Source: an uncultured Collinsella sp. (lineage in GTDB: Bacteria; Actinomycetota; Coriobacteriia; Coriobacteriales; Coriobacteriaceae). Taken from it: 6,423 bases of DNA. How positions within the stretch are numbered: the first letter of the stretch is position 1; each line of letters opens with the position of its first letter. Of this stretch, positions 1 through 5,197 are shown piece by piece. The position numbers and the translations under genes are program-made. Below the pieces are notes generated by a model, which did not search any database, was not told where the DNA came from, and saw nothing but the letters and a program-made list of their open reading frames with translations. The stretch covers positions 1 to 6,423 of the forward strand of contig URZN01000070.1 of NCBI GenBank assembly GCA_900552345.1. The letters run 5' to 3'.

Positions 1-171
1 GCCGAGCGCCCGGGCGATTACTTTGCCACGCTCGACGTGCTGCCGAGCGGCCGAGAGCTGCTGGCCAAGTCGCGCGCCGAAAGTGCCCGCCGTCGCGCCC
101 AAGACGAGCGCCTGGCAGTCGCCGCCCAATGGAACAAACGCATCCAGATCGCGGACGCGAAGGAGAAGAAC
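1..171 (+). CDS. C-terminal coding segment of an unidentified protein, in frame with dapA and without a stop
   Basis: Frame 1 is open from the window edge and has almost uniformly G/C third codon positions, the pattern of the real genes here; frames 2 and 3 do not show it. It encodes about 57 residues. PGDYFATLDVLPSG looks like a terminal beta-hairpin, and a very charged, Arg/Glu/Lys-rich helical tail follows. I do not recognise the family. There is no stop codon in this frame before the dapA ATG, so the segment reads straight into DapA. It could be the end of an upstream gene fused to dapA, an N-terminal extension of DapA, or a gene whose stop was lost by mutation or sequencing error. A GTG at 37 is a possible start but has no Shine-Dalgarno sequence. 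That the frame is coding is fairly likely; its identity is unknown. Confidence 0.4.
161..165 (+). promoter_or_regulatory. Shine-Dalgarno sequence of dapA
   Basis: AGGAG lies 6 nt before the ATG at 172. It supports independent translation initiation of dapA at 172 even though the frame is open further upstream. Confidence 0.7.
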
Positions 172-1062
172 ATGGACATCCGCAATCTCGAGGGCTCAAT
201 CGTCGCCCTCGTCACGCCGTTTAAAAAGGATGGCAGTGTCGACTTTGACGCACTCGAGCGCCTTATCGATTTCCACCTGCAAAACGGCACCGACGCCATC
301 CTCACCCTGGGCACCACCGGCGAGAGCGCCACGATGACCGACGACGAGGACAACTCCGTCGTCGCCGCCGTGGTCAAGCATGTTGCAGGACGCGTCCCCG
401 TCATCGCCGGCTCGGGCTCCAACTCCACGCAGACGATGCTCACCAAGTCGCTCACCTACCAGGGCTTGGGAGCCGACGGCCTGCTGCTCATCACCCCCTA
501 CTACAACAAGTCTAACGAAGAGGGCATCTACCAGCACTTTAAGACCGTGGCCGACGCCGTGGACATCCCCTGCATCCTGTACAACATCCCCGGCCGCTGC
601 GGCTGCGGTATCAGCGAGCGCAATGTGGAGCGCCTGGCCGCACATCCCAACATCATGGGTATTAAGGAAGCCTCGGGCAACGTCGCCTACGCGGCCAAGA
701 TCGCCCACCTGCTGTCAGACGACTTCCGCATGTACTCGGGCGAGGACGCGCTTACCGTACCGCTCATGAGCCTGGGCGCCTCGGGCACCATCAGCGTGTG
801 GGCCGATGTTCAGCCGCAGCTCGTGCACGACATGTGCCGCGCCTATCTGGACGGTGACGTGGAGCGCGCCCGCGATATCCAGATTGCCGGTCAGCCGCTC
901 ATCAACGCCCTCTTTAGCGAGGTCAACCCCATCCCCGTCAAGGAAGCGCTCGCCCAGATGGGTATGATCGAGGCAAACTACCGTATGCCGCTGTGCCCCA
1001 TGGCAGACGACACGCGCGCTGCACTTACCGATGCTCTGAAGGGAGCTGGTCTGCTTGATTAA
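172..1062 (+). CDS. dapA: 4-hydroxy-tetrahydrodipicolinate synthase
   Basis: DapA condenses pyruvate with aspartate semialdehyde through a Schiff base, the first committed step toward diaminopimelate and lysine; it is a cytoplasmic TIM-barrel enzyme, usually tetrameric. The product is 296 aa, the usual family length. Visible motifs (numbered from the ATG at 172) are GTTGES at 47-52 with the catalytic Thr48, TPYYNK at 108-113 with the triad Tyr111, YNIPGR at 137-142 with Tyr137 and the substrate-binding Arg142, and GIKEASGN at 163-170 with the Schiff-base Lys165. NPIPVK at 252-257 is also typical. The start is chosen for its AGGAG at 6-nt spacing and because MDIRNLEGSIVALVTP matches the normal DapA N-terminus. 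The frame is open upstream, so a longer fused form cannot be excluded. Positions equivalent to E. coli lysine-inhibition residues His53, His56 and Glu84 are Asp57, Asp60 and Thr88, so strong lysine feedback is not expected. It is the first recognised gene of a dapA-dapB-dapH operon. Confidence 0.97.
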   Translation: MDIRNLEGSIVALVTPFKKDGSVDFDALERLIDFHLQNGTDAILTLGTTGESATMTDDEDNSVVAAVVKHVAGRVPVIAGSGSNSTQTMLTKSLTYQGLGADGLLLITPYYNKSNEEGIYQHFKTVADAVDIPCILYNIPGRCGCGISERNVERLAAHPNIMGIKEASGNVAYAAKIAHLLSDDFRMYSGEDALTVPLMSLGASGTISVWADVQPQLVHDMCRAYLDGDVERARDIQIAGQPLINALFSEVNPIPVKEALAQMGMIEANYRMPLCPMADDTRAALTDALKGAGLLD

Positions 1063-1795
1063 GACCGTCATTATGGGAACGGGCCGCATGGGCTCGCTCA
1101 TCCGCACTACCGCCGAAGGCATTGTCGACGCCGGCGGGCAGCCCGTTTTTGATATCGTCGCCCAGATCGGTTTTGATCTGTCCGAGCTCGAGAGCGCCCC
1201 GGCGGCCGACGTTATCATCGACTTCTCGAACGTCGTGACCTTCGATGCCGTCGTCGCCTATGTCGAGCGCACGGGCGCCGCGTTGGTCTCGGGCACCACG
1301 GGCTATACGCCCGAGCAGATGGACCGCCTGCGTGAGCTGGGCCAGAACACCCGCGTTATGCACTCGGGCAATTACTCCATCGGCATCGCAGCCCTGCGTC
1401 ATCTAGTGGCCCAGGCCACGCGTGAGCTGCCCGGCTTTGACTGCGAGATTGTCGAGACGCACCACAATCAAAAGGTCGACGCCCCCAGCGGCACTGCCAA
1501 GCTACTGCTCGATGCCGTCGTCGAGGCCGAGCCCGAGGCAGGCTACCACCCCGTCTATGGCCGCGAGGGCATGTGCGGCGCGCGTGACCCCAAGGAGATC
1601 GGCATGCACTCGCTGCGCGGGGGCACCGTCGCCGGCGTGCACGAGGTGAGTTTCTTTGGCCAGGACGAGGAAGTCACGCTCACCCACCGCGCCACGAGCC
1701 GTCAGATCTTCGTCAACGGCGCCCTGGCCGCCGCCCAGAAGCTCGTCACCCGCGAACCCGGCTTCTATACGTTCGACCAGGTCATGTTTGCCTAA
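1055..1795 (+). CDS. dapB: 4-hydroxy-tetrahydrodipicolinate reductase
   Basis: DapB reduces the DapA product with NAD(P)H to tetrahydrodipicolinate. The product is 246 aa, on the short side but normal for Gram-positive DapB. An N-terminal Rossmann fold shows GTGRMG at 8-13, one residue tighter than the E. coli loop. IDFS at 55-58 and GTTG at 80-83 are cofactor-domain motifs. The catalytic signature ETHHNQK at 134-140 carries His136, His137 and Lys140 and is followed by DAPSGTA at 142-148; RGG at 188-190 is also conserved. The start is TTG, overlapping the last 8 nt of dapA, with GGGAG at 1041-1045 nine nt upstream. The next in-frame ATG is at codon 7, inside the first beta strand, so it is too late. 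The overlap suggests translational coupling with dapA. Confidence 0.96.
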   Translation: MIKTVIMGTGRMGSLIRTTAEGIVDAGGQPVFDIVAQIGFDLSELESAPAADVIIDFSNVVTFDAVVAYVERTGAALVSGTTGYTPEQMDRLRELGQNTRVMHSGNYSIGIAALRHLVAQATRELPGFDCEIVETHHNQKVDAPSGTAKLLLDAVVEAEPEAGYHPVYGREGMCGARDPKEIGMHSLRGGTVAGVHEVSFFGQDEEVTLTHRATSRQIFVNGALAAAQKLVTREPGFYTFDQVMFA

Positions 1796-1820
1796 CCAGG
1801 TATCAACCGAATCCACCCAA

Positions 1821-1825
1821 AGGAG
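1821..1825 (+). promoter_or_regulatory. Shine-Dalgarno sequence of dapH
   Basis: AGGAG, preceded by AA, lies 9 nt before the ATG at 1835 in the 39-nt dapB-dapH gap. That gap has no promoter or terminator that I can see, so dapH is probably cotranscribed with dapAB. Confidence 0.65.
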
Positions 1826-1834
1826 AGATAGCAA

Positions 1835-2554
1835 ATGAGCAACGCAGCCGAGATGAATGCCCAGGAGATTATCAACTACATCGCCACCGCGCCCAAAAAG
1901 ACACCTGTCAAGCTATACGTGCGCGAGAAGCCCGGCATGAAGGTTGCCTGGGGCGACGCACATGTCTACGGCGGCCGTCGCGGCAAGACCGTCTTTGGCG
2001 ACTGGGATGAGCTCAAGGCCATCCTCGATGCCAATGCCGACTCCATCGACTACTACGATGTCGAGAATGACTGCCGCAACTCTGCCGTGCCCATGCTCGA
2101 CCTTAAGGGCATCAACGCCCGCATCGAGCCGGGCGCGATCATCCGTGACCGCGTCGAGATCGGCGATCGCGCCGTCATCATGATGGGCGCCATCATCAAC
2201 ATCGGCTCCGTCATTGGCGAAGGCTCCATGATTGATATGGGCGCCGTGCTGGGCGGCCGCGCCACCGTGGGCAAGAACTGCCACATCGGCGCCGGCACCG
2301 TGCTGGCAGGCGTTGTGGAGCCCGCCAGCGCCACGCCCGTCATCATCGAGGACGATGTCATGATCGGCGCCAACGCCGTGGTCCTGGAGGGCGTGCACGT
2401 AGGCAAGGGCGCTGTCGTTGCCGCCGGCGCCGTGTGCGTCGAGGATGTCCCCGCCGGCGCCGTCGTGGCCGGTGTCCCCGCCCGCGTCATCAAGATGCGC
2501 GACGAGAAGACCGACAGCAAGACCGGCCTGGAAGAGGGCCTGCGCCAGCTTTAA
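1835..2554 (+). CDS. dapH: 2,3,4,5-tetrahydropyridine-2,6-dicarboxylate N-acetyltransferase
   Basis: This enzyme transfers an acetyl group from acetyl-CoA to tetrahydrodipicolinate, giving N-acetyl-2-amino-6-oxopimelate in the acetylase branch of diaminopimelate synthesis. The product is 239 aa, close to the roughly 236 aa of Bacillus DapH. Residues 1-90 form the family-specific N-terminal domain, with STPVK-like TPVKLYV at 23-29 and [16 protein letters not shown] at 76-91. Residues 92-220 are a left-handed beta-helix of hexapeptide repeats ([39 protein letters not shown]). [19 protein letters not shown] at 169-187 is near-identical to the Bacillus enzyme as I recall it. The sequence matches DapH and not the succinylase DapD of proteobacteria, although databases sometimes call it dapD. 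The later acetylase-branch enzymes (an aminotransferase, a deacetylase DapL/YkuR type, and DapF) are not in the window. Confidence 0.96.
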   Translation: MSNAAEMNAQEIINYIATAPKKTPVKLYVREKPGMKVAWGDAHVYGGRRGKTVFGDWDELKAILDANADSIDYYDVENDCRNSAVPMLDLKGINARIEPGAIIRDRVEIGDRAVIMMGAIINIGSVIGEGSMIDMGAVLGGRATVGKNCHIGAGTVLAGVVEPASATPVIIEDDVMIGANAVVLEGVHVGKGAVVAAGAVCVEDVPAGAVVAGVPARVIKMRDEKTDSKTGLEEGLRQL

Positions 2555-2556
2555 TA

Positions 2557-2584
2557 GTTACGGCGTTTTACCAAACGCCGTAAC
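2557..2584 (+). terminator. 12-bp perfect hairpin immediately after dapH
   Basis: GTTACGGCGTTT at 2557-2568 and AAACGCCGTAAC at 2573-2584 are perfect complements around a TACC loop, 2 nt after the dapH stop. There is no T-tract after the stem (GACCCG follows), so it is not a canonical intrinsic terminator. It may act in Rho-dependent termination or protect the 3' end of the dap mRNA. The strand is assigned from its position behind dapH; the hairpin itself is symmetric. Confidence 0.6.
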
Positions 2585-2596
2585 GACCCGACGCTG

Positions 2597-2696
2597 CAAA
2601 CGCCCCTAGGCGGCAATCTGACGTTCAATCGTCGGGCATGACCAGAAGGTCAATGCCCTCCTCTTTCGCGTCACCTTGCTCGCCTAGGGGCGTTTT
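2597..2696. repeat. 100-nt inverted-repeat element with internal hairpins, MITE-like
   Basis: AAACGCCCCTAGGCG at 2598-2612 is the exact reverse complement of 2681-2695. With one bulge (T2680) the stem extends by GCAA/TTGC at 2613-2616 and 2676-2679. Two smaller hairpins sit inside: GACG/CGTC at 2620-2623 and 2630-2633, and GGGCATGACC at 2634-2643 with GGTC-A-ATGCCC at 2648-2658 around an AGAA loop. One nucleotide outside each arm is a CGCTG pentamer (2592-2596 and 2697-2701), which could be a target-site duplication. The interior has no credible ORF. It could be a miniature transposable element, a structured RNA, or part of the dap 3' end; the right arm runs into TTTT at 2693-2696, which is weakly terminator-like. 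Confidence 0.5.
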
Positions 2697-2741
2697 CGCT
2701 GGCGCATGCTCAACCTACGACGCAATGTCAGCGACCAAGCC

Positions 2742-2787
2742 GAAAACAAAAAGGCCGAAGTCCCGAAGGGTTTCGGCCTTTGTTTTC
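2742..2787. terminator. bidirectional intrinsic terminator between dapH and the convergent nucleoid-protein gene
   Basis: AAAGGCCGAA at 2750-2759 pairs perfectly with TTCGGCCTTT at 2772-2781. Inside, a G-T wobble and CCC/GGG (2762-2764 with 2768-2770) close a GAA loop, giving a long stable stem. On the + strand it is followed by GTTTTC; on the - strand the other side gives TTTTTGTTTTC. T-rich tails in both directions fit termination of the dap operon and of the convergent gene. Confidence 0.9.
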
Positions 2788-2806
2788 CGCAGCGTCCAAG
2801 CGCAGT

Positions 2807-3811
2807 TTATCGGTTCTCGATGCTGCCGATGTTTTTGAGCTCGATGGAGATGAGGCCGTTGGGCTCGTTGACAAACTCGATGTATTCGGAGTTCGAACCC
2901 ATCTCGGCCGGGAAGCTGATTTCGATACCCGTGTCGGTACGGATCTTATGATTGCGCACCGCCGCGCGTTCGACCTGCTTGCGCTCCACGGGCACACGCT
3001 CAGGCACCTTCTCCTCGGTCAGTGCCGCGCGCACGCTCTCCTTGATAACCGGTTCGTCCTCAAAGACCTCATCGACGATATCCCAAGGCGGCAGCTCCTC
3101 GTCATCCTCAACCTTCTCGGCAACGGCAGCCTTAACCTTAGCGAGCGCTACAGCCGTGTTGGCACCGTGCTCCTCGGCGACTTCCTCGACCACACGCGTC
3201 ACGGTGTCGATGACCTCCTTGCCCGATACGCCCGTGTCGCACTGCAGCAGGCCGTCGGGGATAAGCAAACGGTCCTCGCCGGCAATCTTGCGTTTCTTAT
3301 CCACATAGCCGATCTCCATGGTGCTTGCACGCACGATTGCATAGCTCGGCACCTTTTGCGAAGGGTTCGGCAGAATGGCATAGTGGCGCGCGATGTCGTT
3401 ACGCACCTCGCCCTCTTCGCGACCCACCTCGTGCATGAATGCCTGCTTGGAGCCCAGCAGCATCACGGCAAACCAGCGGGCATCCTCATCATCGTCAAAG
3501 TCCGCCACAAGCACGTCAGTGGACTCGGCTTTCTCGGCCTTGGTGAGTTCGGAAGAGATGAACTCCGCAATCTGCTGCGACAGGTCCACGAACTCACGCT
3601 CACCAAAGAAATAGCCCTTGAGCTCGCCACCGAATGCGGAGTTCTCGGCAAACGTGGCACGCTTGTTGTCGGCCGAAGTACGAGCGCGCCGCAGGTGCGT
3701 GGTCACGAAGTTGCGCACGGTACGGCTCTCGATATCGAGCTCGCGCTGGCTCATGACGTTGACGGCAGAGTCAAAGTCCAGGATATGCAGAATCGCGTGA
3801 TTGATTTTCAT
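2807..3811 (-). CDS. 37-kDa nucleoid-associated protein, NdpA/YejK family
   Basis: This looks like the 37-kDa nucleoid-associated bacterial protein family (Pfam PF04245). The E. coli member YejK/NdpA binds nucleoid DNA and has been reported to interact with topoisomerase IV and gyrase; the role here is inferred from the family only. The product is 334 aa from the chosen start. Family features are the opening MKINHAILHILD at 1-12, the acidic ADFDDDEDARWFAVMLL at 103-119 that precedes the strand core, and the C-terminal signature HKIRTDTGIEISFP at 288-301 with ISIELKNIGS at 321-330. Residues about 225-285 are a highly charged Glu/Lys-rich region. The start at 3811 is preferred because a weak GGA lies 9 nt upstream and the protein then begins like its relatives; an in-frame ATG at 3820 would add three residues but has GGA directly abutting it. 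It converges with dapH and lies downstream of the hydrolase-like gene on the same strand. Confidence 0.9.
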   Translation of the reverse strand: MKINHAILHILDFDSAVNVMSQRELDIESRTVRNFVTTHLRRARTSADNKRATFAENSAFGGELKGYFFGEREFVDLSQQIAEFISSELTKAEKAESTDVLVADFDDDEDARWFAVMLLGSKQAFMHEVGREEGEVRNDIARHYAILPNPSQKVPSYAIVRASTMEIGYVDKKRKIAGEDRLLIPDGLLQCDTGVSGKEVIDTVTRVVEEVAEEHGANTAVALAKVKAAVAEKVEDDEELPPWDIVDEVFEDEPVIKESVRAALTEEKVPERVPVERKQVERAAVRNHKIRTDTGIEISFPAEMGSNSEYIEFVNEPNGLISIELKNIGSIENR

Positions 3812-3849
3812 ATACGGCATTCCGTTCTAGATCGATTTCGGCACGAACC

Positions 3850-3855
3850 AGTATA
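3850..3855 (-). promoter_or_regulatory. possible -10 box for the nucleoid-protein gene
   Basis: On the - strand TATACT matches the sigma-70-type -10 consensus at 5 of 6 positions and would place a transcription start about 30 nt before the ATG at 3811. At a 16-18 nt spacer the upstream hexamer is GC-rich and does not resemble TTGACA, so only the -10 is supported. Confidence 0.35.
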
Positions 3856-3885
3856 GCGGTCGAGCCCGCCCCGGGCGCATCGAAG

Positions 3886-3920
3886 ATTGGTGCATCGGGG
3901 GCAGGTTGCTTTGCACCAAT
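3886..3920 (-). repeat. small palindromic repeat, copy A (GGGGTCAGGTT-type family)
   Basis: ATTGGTGCA at 3886-3894 and TGCACCAAT at 3912-3920 form a perfect 9-bp inverted repeat around a 17-nt loop, TCGGGGGCAGGTTGCTT. The loop and inner arms match copy B (5101-5131) at 28 of 31 positions in the same orientation. On the - strand it begins 3 nt after the stop codon of the hydrolase-like gene, so the hairpin could also shape that mRNA's 3' end. There is no T-tract. Confidence 0.75.
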
Positions 3921-3922
3921 GG

Positions 3923-5083
3923 CTAGCGCAAGAGCTCGGACTGCCAAACCTCGAGCTGTTCTGCCAGGCTCTTACCGGCAGCGGACATGTCGATCTGGGG
4001 CCGTTTGGGCAGCAGTGCGCATTTAAGGATTGCCACGATGGTCTGCGAGACAAAGCGTCGCGTTTCCTTGTCGAAGCCTTGCGCAGCCTGGAGCATCACG
4101 GGCAGGCTCTCGCGCAGATTCCCAGCGATATCCGCAAACCGCTCAGCACCCGTAGCCTCAAACACGGAGAACAACGCATCTACAAAACGTTCGCGCTCGC
4201 TAGGTGACACTGCAAGCAGCATCTCGCGAATGGAGCCATCAACATATCGAGCACCGGCGGACAGGTGCTCACAGTACACGAAGTCGCGACCATCAACCAC
4301 CCAGCTAAAGGGATTGTGTTGCAGCAGGCTGAACTCGGTGCTCTCAACGATGGCATAGTCCTCCTGTGTCTCGAACATCATGCCAAAGATCGACGACCGA
4401 GGCAGCGTCTTATCGATTCGACCGGAAAGATCGGCAAAGGCGCTGCCGCTCAGAAACTCCTCGACAAAGCCCGGACCATCATGGGAATACGCCCGTTCGA
4501 TTCGCTCACGGGCGACATCGGAGCACATCGCCGCACCGTACACGGCAAGGTTTCCACCCTTGGAATGACCTCCGCACAAAAGCGGCCCGTCAATCGCATC
4601 CGCCGCCTCGTCCACATAACGCGCCGCGGATTCCTGGGCCGGCACAGGACACCGGAACGCCATGTTAAAGTCCTCTTTCCAGCCCACAATCGTGCTGTCG
4701 GTCCCCCGGAAGGAAAGATAACTAAACCCCGCCGGAAACCGGAACGCCATGGCTGCAAACTGCTCCGTCGCCACCACATCGCTCACGGCACGATAGCCGC
4801 AAACGTGCACGCCACGGTAGCGAGGGCTTGCTGCCACGGCCTCCAGCAAGGCCCTGCTCCCCTCTGGATCCCACAAGTCGCCAATCATGTCCCGGTAGCA
4901 CTCGGCACGCAGCAGCTCGCGTACGTCTAGGCCCTGCCAGTTCGTCAGCTCCGCCATATCACCCGGCAAACGCAAATAGGACAACCACGCAAAGACCAGG
5001 CTATCCACCGCGCAGAACGGCCGCTCCTCAAACGGATCAAACGCCGTCTGGGCATAGGTCAAAAAATTAGGCGAATCCGACAT
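3923..5083 (-). CDS. Mbeg1-like (DUF2974) alpha/beta-hydrolase-fold protein
   Basis: The 386-aa product resembles the Mbeg1-like/DUF2974 family (PF11187) of lipase-like alpha/beta hydrolases found in Gram-positive gut bacteria; the substrate is unknown. Visible motifs are VDSLVFAWLSYL at 26-37, FRGTDS at 125-130 followed by GWKEDFNMAF at 134-143, and the nucleophile elbow GGHSKGG at 171-177 with Ser174. HDGPGF at 201-206 (Asp202) and QHNPFSW at 255-261 (His256) are the likely remaining catalytic positions, by inference. Residues about 285-386 form an extra, mostly helical C-terminal part. I see no signal peptide or membrane segment, so it is probably cytoplasmic. The ATG at 5083 has GGGAGG only 3-4 nt upstream, slightly tight. 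The ldh terminator stands just upstream and a repeat fills the remaining gap, so its promoter is unclear. It is bracketed by repeat copies A and B. Confidence 0.85.
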   Translation of the reverse strand: MSDSPNFLTYAQTAFDPFEERPFCAVDSLVFAWLSYLRLPGDMAELTNWQGLDVRELLRAECYRDMIGDLWDPEGSRALLEAVAASPRYRGVHVCGYRAVSDVVATEQFAAMAFRFPAGFSYLSFRGTDSTIVGWKEDFNMAFRCPVPAQESAARYVDEAADAIDGPLLCGGHSKGGNLAVYGAAMCSDVARERIERAYSHDGPGFVEEFLSGSAFADLSGRIDKTLPRSSIFGMMFETQEDYAIVESTEFSLLQHNPFSWVVDGRDFVYCEHLSAGARYVDGSIREMLLAVSPSERERFVDALFSVFEATGAERFADIAGNLRESLPVMLQAAQGFDKETRRFVSQTIVAILKCALLPKRPQIDMSAAGKSLAEQLEVWQSELLR

Positions 5084-5100
5084 GGCCCTCCCATCAACTA

Positions 5101-5131
5101 TGGTGCATTGGGGTCAGGTTACTTTGCACCA
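5101..5131 (-). repeat. small palindromic repeat, copy B (GGGGTCAGGTT-type family)
   Basis: TGGTGCA at 5101-5107 and TGCACCA at 5125-5131 flank a 17-nt loop, TTGGGGTCAGGTTACTT. It is a direct repeat of copy A at 3886-3920, differing at three loop positions. Its right end merges with the A-run that forms the T-tract of the ldh terminator on the - strand, and its left end is about 9 nt from the Shine-Dalgarno of the hydrolase-like gene. Confidence 0.75.
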
Positions 5132-5164
5132 AAAAGGCGCCCGGGCCGTGTGGGCTCGGACGCC
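5131..5164 (-). terminator. intrinsic terminator of ldh
   Basis: GGCGCCCGGGCC at 5136-5147 pairs with GGCTCGGACGCC at 5153-5164 around a GTGTG loop. In the - strand RNA this is a 12-bp stem with one G-U and one A-C mismatch, followed by five U residues (5135-5131). It starts about 33 nt after the ldh stop. Confidence 0.88.
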
Positions 5165-5197
5165 TTCATTGTAGCTTTTCGCTCTAACGAGCTTGAT

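Noticed and set aside
1796..1834. Possible promoter or attenuator between dapB and dapH
   Set aside because: Only 39 nt with a Shine-Dalgarno; no hairpin or -35/-10 pair is visible.
1913..2398. - strand open frame inside dapH, rich in His, Asp, Gly and Ala
   Set aside because: Its repetitive composition simply mirrors the hexapeptide repeats of DapH on the other strand.
2415..2485. Short GC-rich direct repeats (CCGCCGGCGCCGT) inside dapH
   Set aside because: They follow from repeated codons for AAGAV/PAGAV segments of the beta-helix and are not separate DNA elements.
2617..2640. tRNA-like T-arm (GTTCAATC in a small hairpin)
   Set aside because: The loop of the best stem is 6 nt and not 7, and there is no acceptor stem, anticodon arm or D-arm around it.
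2638..2951. Small + strand frames in the gap after dapH
   Set aside because: They lack ribosome binding sites and run through the inverted-repeat element, the terminator and the antisense of the next gene.
2780..3856. Long + strand open frame opposite the nucleoid-protein gene (358 codons)
   Set aside because: It is the antisense shadow of a GC-rich gene. Its product is low-complexity and His/Leu/Arg-rich, whereas the - strand frame matches a known family from end to end.
4265..4930. 221-codon + strand open frame opposite the DUF2974 gene
   Set aside because: No Shine-Dalgarno and no recognisable motif; the - strand carries the conserved hydrolase motifs over the same bases.
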